64,000 bases of DNA from Anseranas semipalmata. Its lineage: Eukaryota; Chordata; Aves; Anseriformes; Anseranatidae. Position 1 is the first letter of the stretch. Each line of letters begins with the position of its first letter. Of the stretch, positions 30,301 through 46,500 are shown piece by piece. Location: contig VXAA01003307.1 in the NCBI GenBank assembly GCA_013399115.1, positions 187,091 through 251,090 of the forward strand. Reading direction: 5' to 3'. The notes beneath the pieces were generated by a model. That model was not told the origin of the DNA. It was given only the letters and a program-made list of their open reading frames with translations, and ran no database searches. The position numbers were made by a program, and so were the translations under genes.

Positions 30301-32418
30301 TTTTTTTTCTTTTTTTCCTTCCCACCCCGAGTTTGCGATTAGCTTTTAAAAAAATAGCACCGATGAAAAGGCTGAGAGGCTTTCACAGATTCAAGCGACA
30401 GGAAGCTTCGCATCTCTTCATACGCGGTTTATTTGTTCGGAAAGGAAGCAGCGCGCTGATTCCCCCTCATCCCACCTGTCCGTAGTGCTGTAACAGGAAC
30501 AGCTGCGAGCAGCGGCTCTGGGCAGCAGTGCTGCTGCCACACGCGAGCACGGTGAAGCCGGGAGCAGCCAAACCTGCCCCACTGTTGTGGCTTCCTTCGC
30601 TTCTGGCATTCCTGTTTTTCAGCACGATTTTCAGCAAAATTCTTAGCTATGTATTTATAAGAAGGTAACATCCCTTCCCCCTACAGCATAAATGCTTTCA
30701 GTAGAATCCCTACTTCTATTTCAGAGCAGATGCTTGAATTTACTGCTAGGCTACAAAGGGACAGAAAGTTTCTTAAATTTTGAATTTATAAAACACAGAC
30801 TATGCCAAACAGACCAGGCCACAGAACAATCCCAAATTCTCTCTCCCAGGCAGTGACCCAGTGAGAAAGTGTCACCGTCACACAGGCGGATACACCTTGA
30901 AATCCTTTCATCCCAGTGCCACTCTCAAGGTTTCCTGTTGCCCATTCCATGCCCCCCTTCACCAACCTGGCTCCTTCCCAGGGCCTGCAAAAATCATTCA
31001 GACACTCAGCATCACAAGTGTTCCAGCTACCAAGGCTCTGCTGAAACCGCCTGATGCTACCAAAGCTCATTCATCAGCCAAAGGAGCTGTTCCTTGATAT
31101 ATAGGAAAGAGGGACTTGGCTCACACTTAGGCTCTGCCAGAAAAAAAAAAAAAGCACCATATAAGTTCCTGTTTTTTTAATATTAAGCATGACTGTGTTT
31201 ATTTAAACCTTCTAGAAACACAGTTTTACAAACTGCTTTAAAAAACCACAACATTCTATCAACACACTTCTGTTATATATCACTGAACTCAAGATGCAAG
31301 AGAGGAGGGCAAATTCATGAGACTCTCTGATCAAATTTTCCCCAACTTCCACCTAGAAAAACATAATTACTCCAAACATTTTGCACAGCCTTTACCAGCT
31401 GACCGCTATCAAGTGAGAACACTTGTGAGCACAAAAGTATCCAGCCTTCATTTCAACTACAGCTGAAATGCACTTGTGGATTAATTTCTCCTTGTTCTGG
31501 ATTTTGTTTTCTTACGTTCACAACACATACTGGAGAAAAAGTTCTCAGCTTTTGTTAGCCTCCAGCTCAGAGATAAATCAAGATATGGACACAAGGGACT
31601 GATGTGCTCCGAATGACATTAATAAGCACGATATCAGCCACAAGTCACAACCAATGGAAGGTGCACATTGAATTATCCAAATGCAGTTTTTGAGGGGGTT
31701 TTGTTTGCTTGTTTAGAAGGACTCTACGGCAAGGTTCTTCGGCAGCTGACCGTACCCCCTGGCATGACGCGAGGGAGCTCAGCACCTCCGTAATTCCGTC
31801 CCGGGTCTCTTACACGCGGCTGGTGTGAAACAACTTTGCTATAACTTCATGAGACATACAGAAGCCATTTGTTTCCTGCCACACAGGTATACGCTGCACA
31901 GAGTCCCCCATTTTATGGATCTTCTCAATAGTATTTAAAATTGCTAAATGTGTATTTTTTTAAATTGGACTTTTGATATGCTGCAGGAATTGTCTTATTT
32001 AAACGAACCATGATACTAACTGCCATAATGTTCTACCAAGTATAAGCATAATAGGAACACATTTAAGGCTCTGCTTTGAGACATAAGGATACGTTTAAAT
32101 AATTATTTCTCCCTCTATCACTGCCCTAGGTGCTGTAATATGCACAGAACCAGAATACTCTGACTACTAAAAAGTAACCAAACAAAAGGATCAAAATTGA
32201 AAAAAAAAAAAAGCAGAGCTCTGTAGTCCTTTTCAGCCTCTGTTCACATTTTGGTTGTAGATAAAAATTTCTTCTTCAATTACATTTTTTTCTAAAGGAG
32301 GACAACATCAGGAGGAAGTTTTGCAAATGCCACTAACACAGCTCCATACTGTTCGTATACACTATTCTTACCTGTTCCTAGACCTGAAACTTGTACTCCA
32401 CCCAGCATGGTTCCCACT

Positions 32419-32432
32419 GGGGGGTGGGGGGG
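32419..32432 (+). repeat. G-rich run (G6-T-G7)
   Basis: Six G, one T and seven G. It is one G short of a clean four-tract GGG quadruplex, so any quadruplex would be two-tetrad or bulged. Confidence 0.6.
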
Positions 32433-35400
32433 AGAACCTCATTCAGGCTTTTAACAGAAATCCCCCTGCAGACGCTATAAAGTGGGAATCCACAAAGGGC
32501 ATGAAAAAGAGCAAGCTGCCTCCAGTGGCACCCTTGGGCACCCTCCTCCCAGAGACACCAATACGCATTTACCTGACCACATCACCAAACCAGAACACCT
32601 CAGAAGGATAAAGGAAAAATAAAGGAAAAGCAAATGTAGTGGAATAAAAACAGACAGGATCTTGCTCTTCCTAAAACATCTGTTGAGAAAATTCACCCAT
32701 GCCTTGAATGTTCACTATTATTTTGTTCTACAATGTATAGCAATGTTGTGCAAGAGTCATTTTGATTCATGCCCACGAATGCTGTTTGTAGAATAATATC
32801 TGATTATTTCTAGTTCCAAGCAAAAATCCAGTAGCATTGAAATGTATGTCTATTTACAGATGTCAGTGCCAGACAAGGCTTGTAACATACTCACTCCCAA
32901 GATGTAGCTGATTGCCTGCTACAGGCCAGCGCTACAAAAGCAGAACTAATGCTGGCACTTGGCGTGCCCCTGTCCTCGAGTCCGGCAGCTCATAGCTGCT
33001 GTGGGTCCATGCAGGATGTCAGACTACACAGGGGAAACTAGAAAGTTCTTGCCAGAGTCAGCTACTTCTGGCACTATACTTCAGATGGGGTAAGAACTAG
33101 CAGCTGTAGTAAAGGAGCAGTAAGATACGAGCTGGTGAAAAGCAGCTCTGAGGTCAGGAGGCATCAACAGCACTCCCAAGCCTTGCTGCTTTCTTTTAAC
33201 AGGCAGAGCTCATTTCTGACTCAAATTCCCAAAACAACAGCTTGCAAGCTGCTGCAGTTACTGGCTTTCTGAAGTGGTACATCAGGTCTGTTTTGTTCTG
33301 TCCGTTAATGCTTCTCGACTGCAATGCTATACACTTTGTAATGCTTCTAAACCCATTTCAGTTCACCTACCACAAAGGTCCAGCTCTGCTACCTCCCCAG
33401 CCTGCATGCCAAGGCATACAAGCTCTGATCAAGAAGGAAAAGGGGAGGTTCAGAGCAGCTGGCTTTAATTTTTATCTATTACCCTATTTTCAAAACCAGA
33501 AAAGGAAAGTACACACAAGAGTAATGACACAGCATAGAAGTACCTCTTGCTAAGTTATTGATAACTTTCATTTTCCTTTTTTCCCCCCTAAATCTGGACT
33601 TAGATATCTATACTTTAATATATATGTTATCCATATTCCGGGGTAAGCTTGTACAAGGTTGGGCTGTCGGCAAACAAAAAGCAAGATGGCAATAAAACAT
33701 TTATTTCAGCCAAATTGAATATAGCCTCCAAACAACACCAAAAATATAACATCGATTATGGAATATAATTATTAGAATACTAGGAAACCATTTCTTCTTT
33801 GATGAAGTATTGGTCTCATCCTGCTATTTACAGAACCAGAAGTTTTAGTGGGATCCCATGTTCGTGGAATGAGTCATCGTCAGATTTATAGGCCCCCTCA
33901 CTCAGCTTCCCTTTCCAATATATCCCTCGCCTAGCAAACGCTAATTATTTTCAAAGTACTCATCATAAAATGAATGTTCTTTCTCAGCTGGCTATCCATG
34001 TTCAGTGGATATATTCCATTCTGGAGAGCTAGGAACATATTTCAGGTCCACTTACTAGCTTGAGTAACACTCAATCCAAGGTGACAACACTCAGTGTCTA
34101 GCTTTAAGATTGGTTTTATGTTCAACTCTCAGATTTTTCTCACTGATGTGAGAATTATTGAAACGCAGCATGCAACCTTTCACCAAAATCCATAAAACAA
34201 AACTGGCTTCACATATTCTGTAAAGAAAAAGGTTATCCCAAAGCTCACAGGTCGTTCAGACACTTTCAGACCACAGAACCATCAACAACAGGATCACAGC
34301 TGGTATTTCCTGGGCTAAACCCACAGTCAACAAGCTTTCAAAAGAGAAAATAAAAGGACAAAGTATGCTTTCCTTTAGCACCATGTGCTCCAAGAATAAA
34401 GGGGCTTCCTTCATTACACATCCACCACACCAGGGTTTTGGATGCTTTTTTTGGTGGTTTAAATAGAACACAAAAATGTAGAATAATAGTCAGATTCCCA
34501 ACACTCTAAGCTGCATTTGAGAGGCCTGGCAAAGCACAGGAGCATCTTATGCTGAACACAAATTAAAAGCACTTAAATAGAAATCCATCTTTGTAGATGC
34601 AATCCACAGCTCAAGGCAGTTTGGTCTAAGAACACATCCTGTCCCACACTTCTAGGCCACCTGAGGGGGTCCGTGGCAATATTCAGAACCAGTAACACAA
34701 TTGTAAACGATAAACATTTTCCATGCTTTCCACGTGACACAAAACACTGAAGTAGCAAGTCAGATGGAGTTCAAGACTAAGTTTTGTTTTTATAAGCAAG
34801 CCATTAGCAGGTCATCCTGAAACATGTTATGATACTTTTACTTCCAAAAGCCATATAAATCTGGACATAGGTAGCCAAAGAAGCATGCATTGTAACACAG
34901 TAGCAAATACACAGGTCAACCAACATCAATGAAGCAGCCTCAACTCAGGTCCTTTTTCTAAACCTCCCCCACTCAAGACAAAACGACAGCTAAAAAATAA
35001 AAATAAAAAAAAAAAAATCAAGAAAGCCTGGCTGCAACCAGCTGAAGAGAAGCCTTTGTTTTGAGAGCTGGCTACTCTGAGTAATTAGCTGATCACTCAG
35101 TGCTATGCTTTGTCATTTCATTGATCTTTTCAGGCACAGTCATTTTCTAATAGCCAGGAGAATTAACAGCTACTTCTACACAGAAAGTTGGTTTAAAAGT
35201 GCATGACAACTCTGGCACAAATGGCATTTCACAAAAGAAGTCATTCATTACAGACAGAACTTGAACACTAATACAAATAGTTCATTGAACACTCTGTCAA
35301 AATCCAAATGCACTGAAGGAAAGTGACAAGGTTAAAACAGGGGCCAAGTGTGACGCTGAGTATCAGAGAGATGTAGCATGACAAACTTCGTATGTGCCTC

Positions 35401-36754
35401 ACCTCATTGGACTGCTCCAAGAAAATACACAAATGATGCTACAAAACCACTTTAACATAATGTATTTTAAAATATTATAGGATTTCATGTTTTTTCCCCA
35501 GAGCTCAGCAGCATACACTAGCCAGATTGCCTCCTAGGGACCTATACTGACAAAACTTGCTATCAATGTAGACTGAATCAATTAAAGGAGTTTCCTTAAT
35601 CCAATATCCTGTCTCAGACACACGGACTGTTTAAGACACTTCAGAGTAAGGTACAGGAAACCTCAGAAACAGGCAATTACATATGCCCACACAGAGTTTC
35701 TTCCCAACTGCAAGCGGTTAGTGGTTGCCTATGCCCTGAAGCATGAAGATTTATATCTGTATTAAAAACTGTTAATCTACAATGTAGCAATGAATATAGT
35801 TATTATTTGTATGCCTATCTAATCCCTACTTAAAATAACACTTGTTCTCAACAATATCTCTAGAAATCAAAGGTCCACAAGCTAATTATGTTTTCTGTAT
35901 TGAAAAAACAATACTACATTCAGCCAGTGCAGTCCTTGCTGAGCCCTATTAATCTTTTACTCAAGTGCTCACAGAAATACGCCCCTAGACAACAAACTCT
36001 TTAGAACAGTATTTGTAAGGCCTCTCTGTGCTTCTAGAACTAAATAAATGAGAGTTAGTGTCTGGACTTGAAAAATAATGAAGGTAGTCAGTAATCAGCT
36101 TTGCTTTGCAAAGCCAGCTGATAAAGCCTGGTCGGACAACACCCAGGCAGATTCAAAGAACTCCATGAACCAAAAAAGCATGTTGAACATACCTTCCTCA
36201 GAAATACCTTGATTCCTAAAAAAGCTCATTCTTTACCGCTACTTTGCTGAAGGCCAGCAGAGCATGAAGTAGGAATTGCTGATACAGGACCCTGTATGGG
36301 CACTTACACATGAAAGCGTGAACTTCCACACTTGAAAACTTTCAATACGATTTCTTAAAAGTGTCAAAGTTTCAACATTGCTTGCTAGAAGACGTGTATG
36401 CATTTTACAAAGTATTTTCCAGGGTGTGCATTTAATCAATAGGACTCCTACAAATTCCTGCTAATGGCTGTAACCTCTAAAAAAGTTTCAGTTCTAAATA
36501 TCTGTTTTGAAACTTTACGCTATTTAACCAGAAACGCAACCAAATGTCACGACCCGCTGCAGAATTTTGTCATCTAGTGTTTCTCCTGTATATACACTTA
36601 GCAGGAACAGGTAGCTTCTCCTTCACATTCCCTTCCACCCCACCTTCCCATCAGCATCAGACTTGATTTTAGCTTTTCTTCCCTTCAGAAGTTTTCCTGT
36701 TCCTACAGGCTCCAATCTGTGGTAAAGGTTGCCTTTAAAAGTCACTTCACTTAC

Positions 36755-36859
36755 CTTGTCTCTGGATTATAGCCCAGTATGTAGAAAAATGAATCCACTC
36801 GGGCTTTAAACTCTCTAGCAGCAAATATGTCAGAGAAATGGGAGATATTACACTTCCCT
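36755..36859 (-). CDS. RERE: RERE exon c (end of BAH domain)
   Basis: Minus-strand exon of 105 nt between a ctttctttcag acceptor and a gtaagt donor. Its first base completes the Arg codon from exon b. It then reads [20 protein letters not shown], followed by [14 protein letters not shown], and ends with AG of another Arg codon. The CNISHFSDI and [12 protein letters not shown] stretches are diagnostic of RERE about residues 243-276, the C-terminal part of the BAH domain. It starts and ends in the same phase (2/2), so skipping it would keep the reading frame while removing 35 residues of BAH. A 15.8 kb intron follows before exon d. Confidence 0.96.
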
Positions 36860-37199
36860 CTGAAAGAAAGAGGGAAAAGGGTATTAGAATTCTATCCTGA
36901 ATAACAGCTATTTTAATTAAACACTGTTTATAAACCACAGAGATCCTTGTGTTCTCAAATGTATAAAATATCATAAATATAAGCCTGTTTTTACAAGCAT
37001 GCATACAGATTCTTCCCATGGTAGCAAGGAAAGAAGATATGGTTACAGTGTCTCAGATTATATTCTACAAACGTTCATTAACTCTCATTCATCCAGCACA
37101 CAGTCCTGAGGAGCCCCAATTTAATCAGGTAGACTAACAAGCAGTATGTACCCCAGAATCCTGAAATGTCTTATTTTCAAGGTTTATACAGTCCTTTTA

Positions 37200-37203
<4 letters not shown>

Positions 37204-37232
<29 letters not shown>
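37204..37232. repeat. 29-base poly(T) run
   Basis: An uninterrupted run of 29 T on the plus strand, meaning 29 A in the RERE transcript. It may be a simple homopolymer or the poly(A) tail of a minus-strand retroposed sequence, but I recognise no parent sequence next to it and see no target-site duplication. Confidence 0.9.
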
Positions 37233-37234
<2 letters not shown>

Positions 37235-38789
37235 CCAAGTCTTTAAGGAAGCTTCAAAAATTCTACTATTCACATTACTGGGGAAGCCAGCTTTTTGTTT
37301 AGAAAGCTATCTAAAGTTTCACTTTAGATAATTGTTTTGACACTTTCAAATACAGAAAACAAAGCTATGCCATGCTTTAAGCAAGACTGCAATCCTAATA
37401 ATGGAAATTCCAAACATGGAACAGCAAAAGTTTCTTCCTTCTACTCTCGGTTTTCTAAATACATAAAATATTTCCAAAACAAGAGAGAGAGAATAGGGAT
37501 TTATTAGCTTGTTCTATAACAGACCTCTAATAATTCTTTTCTAATATAGTTTGTTGATAGTCATTATCCTTGAGGATGAGCATGAAGATTAGCTGCAAGA
37601 AGTTGCATCTGACTTCCACAAGGGTTTGTCGGACTGTTAGCATGCAGCAGCTGCCCACATTCTGTCCTCCAATGCATTGCGACTTGCTGTAGCCAAGTAA
37701 ATCAGATCAGAAGAGAGCAGAAACAAATGGGCCACACAGCCAAAGAGTTTGTGCTTTTTATCTGAACTTGATTCAGTGCAATAAAGTACAAGATATTTTT
37801 CTGTTTCAGCACGTCAAGCTTTCTGATATTAATCCAGACAGCATCTTTTTTCACTTGCATTTACTGAATAGAGGTTATAATTATAAATAAGCTGTTGTGG
37901 GGCTTATTTAACATTGTAAATAGGTTTGCCTCTCTTGGTTAGAACTGAAAAGTGCTATTGCCACCAACACAACAAGACAAATAATTATTTTCCCTGTAAT
38001 ACCGGATCTGTTTGCCTACTCTCCTCAGCAGAGAAGCATGCTTCAGCTCCGCATGCTTGAAAAACCGCACTAGAAGGTTGGTCAAGATGCGAAGCTTGCT
38101 TCCCTTCCTAATCTTCGGAAAGGCTTCCCATCAGTGCCTAACAACAACTTGGCTTCATAACATAAGCTCTTACACACATCAAGTACTGCAAGTGAGGGAA
38201 AAACACTAGGAGGACTGGTAAGGTGAGCAAGTGGCTGACTGTTGTAAGACAAAATCGATACGGCTATCCTGAGAGCTGGGGCTGCATAATTGTCCCTGTG
38301 ATTGCCTAATTCTCAGTCAATTGCCTTTCTGGCAAAGGGCAAAGCAACAGTGAATTCTGCACAGGTCACGCCAGGTTGTAATGGAACATTAACAAGGTCC
38401 ATAATTGAGACCTCACACAGAGAAATACCAAAAAACAAACCTGTTTGCTAGTATTTATTTTACCCTTGGTGTCCTGAACCTAGTTTCCTAGTTTGCTCAC
38501 TTAGAAAGAAAATGAAAAGAGGTACCTGTTTGGATATTTCAAATGAAATTCTCTTTTTAAAAGAATTCTGGGGTAAAAAGATTTAGTTTCCTTTCAATAA
38601 TTCACCTGACAGTCAATAATAACTGTTGTCCAGATAAGCTTGTGTTAGCTATATTCATGAAAGCAACACACAGCTTTTCAGAAAAACAGCACTACATATT
38701 ACTACAAAGCTTTACCATATATGTAAAAAGGCCGTATCTTTTATTGCACATTTCCACAGGGATCCACAAGTATCCTCAAGTTACATTTT

Positions 38790-38922
38790 TCCACTGGTTA
38801 GAGCATAAGATTGGAAGTTACAGTCGCTGGTTTTATTTCCTAGTTTGTCATCAACTCATTGTGTGACCAGAGCCATTTGTTTGCAGAGGGCAAAGAAATA
38901 ATCTCATTTTATAGTAAATTAG
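38790..38922 (+). mobile_element. MIR SINE remnant
   Basis: The sequence ccactggttagagcataaga, then ttggaagttacagtcgctgg, ttttatttcctagtttgtca, tcattgtgtgacc and atctcattttatagtaaa follows the MIR SINE layout. A tRNA A box (TGGTTAGAGCA) comes first, then a decayed B box (GGTTTTATTTCC for GGTTCGAATCC), the 'ctgtgtgaccttggg' core, and the 'ctcatctgtaaaatg' segment. It lies on the plus strand, antisense to RERE. MIRs are ancient and scarce in bird genomes, and this copy is diverged and lacks a clear 3' LINE tail. Confidence 0.7.
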
Positions 38923-40475
38923 AATTTAAAGTTAACCTTCTTTTCAGGCGTCACAATATATGCTGCCTACTGTGTTCTCAAACTGGAAGAACACCATGTA
39001 CAATTATCCTTATGTCCTGTGCACTAAAAATTACTAATAAATATTAATCACCATTTGCTTAAAAAAAAATGCAGCAAAATGAAATCTTTATCCTGCAAAA
39101 TTGTATTCTCCCAATTATTAGCATATTTAGATACCAATACAAGCCTGTAAGAATTATCAAAAGTACAAAAATCCAAAACACAACAAAAAGACAGTGAAAC
39201 CATATGCCAAAGAGAAACAAAAAGAGTCATCCGAGAAGTGCCTATGGTATGCATTTCCAAACAAACAAAAGAGGCAGATACAACTAAAGACAGGTTGAGA
39301 AAGTGATCAGGTTAGCATGTCAGCAGCCTTCACTCTTTTTAAAAGGGAAGAGGAGAAGGTTATTTTTCAAGTTTGCTTGGTATACACAAATATCTATTTG
39401 CACCTTTTCTTTAAAGAAAAGAACAGCAAGAACACAGAAGTTAAAATACTCCCACGGGAATTCCACACACAGAGTTCAGTTCCCCCCTGTTTAAGCGGAC
39501 AATTAGATTTCACAGACCAGTTCCATCAGGACAGCCACCTCCTGTTAGCTTGTTTCTAAGGGTGCTGACTTAAGGCTGGTTACCTTCTGTAACACAGCAA
39601 AGGCACTGGGGAGACTCACAGGATTACAGGACACCACTGGAATTTTTCAAGTTCATCAAAAACCCTCTAATATGCAAATCAAAGACGTTTTCCCACCCTT
39701 GTAACAGAAGTTGCAGCTAGTTTGTCTTGAAGTGGCTTCAGCAAAGTGACTGAACAAAGAAAACTTCTCCAGATGGTTCTAGTGAAACACCATCTGAGCA
39801 TTATTATCAGGGAGATTATTCAATTCGCGTTTTGACAATATCCTTGCATGTATGGCATGTTGAAAATCTGCTAAAAATAATGCCTCACTGTTCCTATTTT
39901 AAAACAGTAAGTAATGGTGCATCCCTCTGCCTGGCCAAAGGTTAGCAACTGAAGTTAGGAACTTAGTGGGTAAAGAGAGCAGCAACCCCCAGGGAAGGGC
40001 AGATAGTACACAGAACAATACAGGAGCCCATTACCTCTGTCTGTACAGCCAGCTTTTAATGGAGCTCTCAGCTGAGCTTCAACAATGATGAGTGCCTCAG
40101 AGCAAAAGTCTTTAATGCAATTTATCAGGGCTGCATACTAACAGTCACTTTGCAAAGAGACGCTGTTGTTAATGGTGGAATCAAACACAGAGGAGGGAAG
40201 GGTAGTATTTCTGCAGGAACTAGCAATAATCTAAATTGGCAATGATGGGAAACAATATCTTCTGAGCAACATTGATTAACTGAGATTAAAATGAGATTGT
40301 AGAATTACAGCTCCTTTTTGAACGAGAACAGATAACACAAGTTAATTACTGCAGGAGATGAGGAGACAGCTGAGCAGTATGCTAATGATCCCCACACAAA
40401 CACAGAAAAGGCACCTCTCGCTGTAAGGTTTTCTCATCCATCTCAGAGACGCTGCACCACATCCTCTGGAGCTTA

Positions 40476-42330
<1,855 letters not shown>

Positions 42331-45300
42331 CTAAGCAGAGGCAACGGGAATCTACTCAATTTTCATGCAGTTGTATCTCTGTATCTGACCAGCAAATATA
42401 ATGGATTCATTCACACAAAGAAAAAGAAAGAAAAGAAGAGGAAGGGATCAGAAAAGGACTGGAATTTTTGGCCTCATGCAGCACGATCCTAGTCAGCTAA
42501 TTTCTACAAACAAAACTAATTTACTGCCAAACAGAAAAAAGAATACCAATGCCAGCATAATTCAATGCCACCATTCTCAACAGTTGTAACCAACAGATAC
42601 TGAGGACAGATGGTTTCAGACAGGATCGTAAAAGTTCCTTATTACACACCCTTACACAAAAGAAGAGGATGCTGCACTTCAATCCAAGTAATTATGGGCT
42701 GACTGCTTATGTACCTCAATGCCAACAGCAAAATTTACACAAAACTGTCTTCCTCAAGGGCTCCTTTTGCATTTGAGAACCCAACTACCAGTCTGTTGTT
42801 CTTAGAAGGAAACTGAAGCATAAATACCACTTTAAAAGAATTTTTAGATCAAGTTATTACAGAGGCTGCTTCAGTCTCTTTGAAACTCTGGGTAGTCAAT
42901 TCTTTCTACTACTCCCAAACACTTGGAGTTCCTCTGATTCTTCCTCCAAGGATCGGAGGAAGGCCTAAAGGGAAATGAGCATTCCTTCGGAGTGATGCAA
43001 CTGCGAGCACCGCTGGTTTTCTGGGCTACTGTTCTAAGACGACCCTCAACACTTCCGTTCAACAGTTAAATCATAGGTTATTGGGCCCGAAAGCTCCTAT
43101 CGTCTCTCCTGTCCACATCAGTCTAACTATTACAACAACTTCCACATTTATGCTCAATAAAACATCAATCTTCCCATTAAAGGCATTTCTTGAAGCCTTT
43201 GATTCAAAACACACGTAATACCACAAAAAAACTGCTAGTGGCAGCATTGTGCCAGAGAAAAGTTTTGAAACTAACCCAGCACAACCACACGTGCTCTGTG
43301 CACAGAATGCCGCAAAAAAACCACTCAAGACCACAGTAAACATATTTGTACTGTAGGGAAGAAACCTTTTTTTTTTTTTTTTTTAAATAACACATTTGTA
43401 GTTAAAGACGAACTCATCTAATGCAGGGAAGAAATCAAATGGGCAAAGTCTGGGAGGCAAAAGGATTCGTGCTGCCTGCTGTACGGAAGGCGGATGCTGA
43501 ATAAAGAAAGGTCTGTGCATTACAGTCTTTAGGAATAGCCTCCAAATTCTGAAGGCAGAAAGAAATGCAAGCAAATGTTTTGTTACCCTCTTGCTAAGAG
43601 TTCATAAATTCTATTAGTGCTAACAAGAACCGCGCGTAACAATGACAGGAAACATTATCTCAGCATCAGCTTTTCTCTGCTATTCTCTTTGCATTTCTTA
43701 GCTGCAGAAAAGCATCCCTTGTGCTACACAAAGCCGCGGGAGCACTCACCAAGCATCACTTGGCGGCACTAAAACCAGACATGCAGGGTGTGCAGGGACA
43801 GTTTACAACATGCCCCAGGAGCTAAAGCTTCAATCCTCTTGGGTTATTCCACTGCAGTCGGCTGTCTTGCAAACAGCACAGCACCCCAAGGAGCACTGTG
43901 AAGGAGACAGACATGTCTATGTATACACAACCATGAGGAAGGAGGACAACAAAATACACTAATTAATTTTCTTGTCGGTGGTGTTGTTTTTGAATGGCAA
44001 ATCTACATAGGAGAGACGAGAGAAGGACTGGAGCTCTGCGCTGTGCTCTGGGAGGGACGGCGCTTACAGACGCTTGTCTACAAACCAAACCACGCAAAGC
44101 CCAACCACCAGCAGGCAATGGGAGAGATTTGAGCCAAGGGAGAAAAAAAAGACACCACATCTTGGTAAGCAAGAGCCGGTCATGGAGAGGACAAAGGTAG
44201 CAAGTGACGAATGAATGGCTTCAGCCTCCTGCGTACCCTTACAGTGATTCTGCTAAAAGGGGACGGTTTTGTGGAAAACTCAGAAGATGTCACGTGAAGG
44301 CACATCCTTCATTTACACATATGTTGAGATTGTATTACAACAAAAGGGAAGAAGCAAGGGAGGGATCAAAGCTGTCAGAGGATTTCATCATCTCAGCATC
44401 CCATAAAGAGCTATGAGTTGGGAGGACACAGCTCTATTTTGAATTAGGCCAAGACTGTAAAGGAGATGGCGACGCAATCACTTCATTTCCCCATTTGGTT
44501 TCTTATTACACCATAGAACAGCCCAGGGCTTTGAGCAGCTCTGGATGAGGCTAAGGCCAACCCTTACAAGCATCCTGACATGCTCGGATAGAAGAACACG
44601 TGGCTGACGTGAGGTTTTCCACTCACCACCACGAGGACCGCCGCGTTGCCTCCCCTCTTCCCAAGAGGCCCTCCCGGTTTGTCGTTCAGCCAACGCAGAG
44701 AGAAGGCTTCGGCAGCTGCTGTCCCTTGCCCGCTGCTCCGCCAAGCCCCGCGCTGTTGATGCCCAAGTACCCCAGCACAAGTATTTTAAAAAGGGAGTTG
44801 CAGAGAATGGCACGAGAGCTTCTTAGGAATATTTACACATTAACATACTCTGAAGACTGCTTTGCAGTATTTTACCACCTCAACACTCAAAAATTCCCTC
44901 CTTAAGGAAAGCATAGCATCTACATATGGAGCAGAGCCTTCTGCTAGCTGAAGTGCTTCAGCCCAACAGAGAGGTACTTGCTGCCCATCAGCCGGCCCCG
45001 GTCTCAGCCTCACCAAAGGCCTCAGCGTGCCCGTTACTGTGCCTCATTCCAGAGGCCAGCAGTTAGAGAGGACAACATCGTCCTTCCCCCGAGATCGGAT
45101 CCAGGACCAGGAGGAACACGGGGAATGTGGCCGCACTGCAGCAATGAGCTGCCCTGTGCTGCAGCCTGCCCACGGGCCTCAGGAATGGGGCTGACTTCTT
45201 CAGGTCGACGGGCTGCTTGTGAGGCGTTGTCGGAGGGGAAGATTACAAAGAGAAGGTATTTTTGAGAAGAGAAGGTATGTTACAGGTATTTTTGCACCAC

Positions 45301-46500
45301 AGAAGAGCGGCTTCTTTCATTGCACTTCAGAAAGAAAAAGAACGCACCTTTAAACACTAGAGAAAAAAGATGAAGGCAGAACCAGAACCAATATAGACAA
45401 CAAAAACAATGGGCTATCAATCCAAATGGTGTGTATAAGCATAGATTTGAAGACACTGGCCACTGTGTATACCAACTTGTCATGCTTTTAACTTATAAAA
45501 TATAAACTCTATGAAGCAGGTGTTTTAAATGAATTACAAGCAACAGGAAAAGATGAGCACGGCCAATGCAAATGTACGCATCTGAAATTAACAGATTAAT
45601 ACCCTTTGAAACGGAAGGCAGCACACTCTCCACAATGCTGGCTGCTTTCCATCCTTCGAGTCACAGAACGCACGTACACAGCACACGCCGCTGCCTACGG
45701 ATGCAAGGAACGCAGCAACGCAAACACCTACAGCTGAGCTGTGCAAGGAACTTTTTTTTAAAACAGAAAAACCTCTAGACTGACACAACTAAATATTCTG
45801 ACATAGTAACATGCTGCTATTTGTGCTCTGCTGGTGTTGGTTGTGGTAGTTGGGTGGTGAGGTTGTTTGGGGTTTTTTCTGGGGGACGGGGTGTTACACA
45901 AAGCTCCTAAGTACCTCTTTTTACCACGATTGCTGCTTTTTGTCCAATTTATTTAAAAGCTTCATTCTGAAAAGTATTTCCTCGATCTACTATCCAACCT
46001 GCATGATTGTGGTTTTTTAACCCAAAGTTTCAATCTTCCTAAAAACATAAAACGTCTGTCAGAATCTTGTTCTTCACATTTACATCCTTCACTGCATTCC
46101 TAGACATGCTATTTTGTCAGCCAACTTTCTAAATACGTATGTCATTTACAGAGCAGACTACACTCGGAGGCGTCAGGACGCCAACTTCTGTGACAGACTG
46201 GTTATTTTAGAACACCATGAACACAAAAGAGCAAGTGTCCCCTAGTTTATAAAGTGTTACTATTTTTTTTTTTTAAACACCATTACATGCACAGACTGCA
46301 AATAGTTGCATGTCAAATTCAGACTTGCAGAAATCACAGAAATGGCAAGTGCTTTAAAGTGTCTGTCTTTCAGCCCAAAATAGATTCCTGGTGCTACAAA
46401 ACTCTACTCTCCCCTTAAACAAAAATAATGTCTATTGCTGCAGTACTGAAAAAAGTACTCACTTGGGGTTGTGTTGCTGCTGTTTTTTCTTTCATTCCCT

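Larger units (their letters stand above)
20925..36754 (-). other. RERE: RERE intron between exons c and d
   Basis: 15.8 kb intron and the most structured one in the window. It holds three RFX X-box-like sites (22.90-23.18 kb), a CpG-rich patch with a 194-codon plus-strand open frame (23.2-24.4 kb), and a group of further CpG-rich patches at 28.74-28.98, 29.35-29.50 and 30.06-30.30 kb. It also has a GT-repeat/T-rich stretch at about 24.92-24.96 kb, a G-rich run at 32419-32432, an A-rich run near 34.99-35.02 kb, and a block at 33.7-34.0 kb with an AP-1-like TGAGTCAT word and a TAATTA site. I recognise no exon of another gene in it. Confidence 0.85.
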
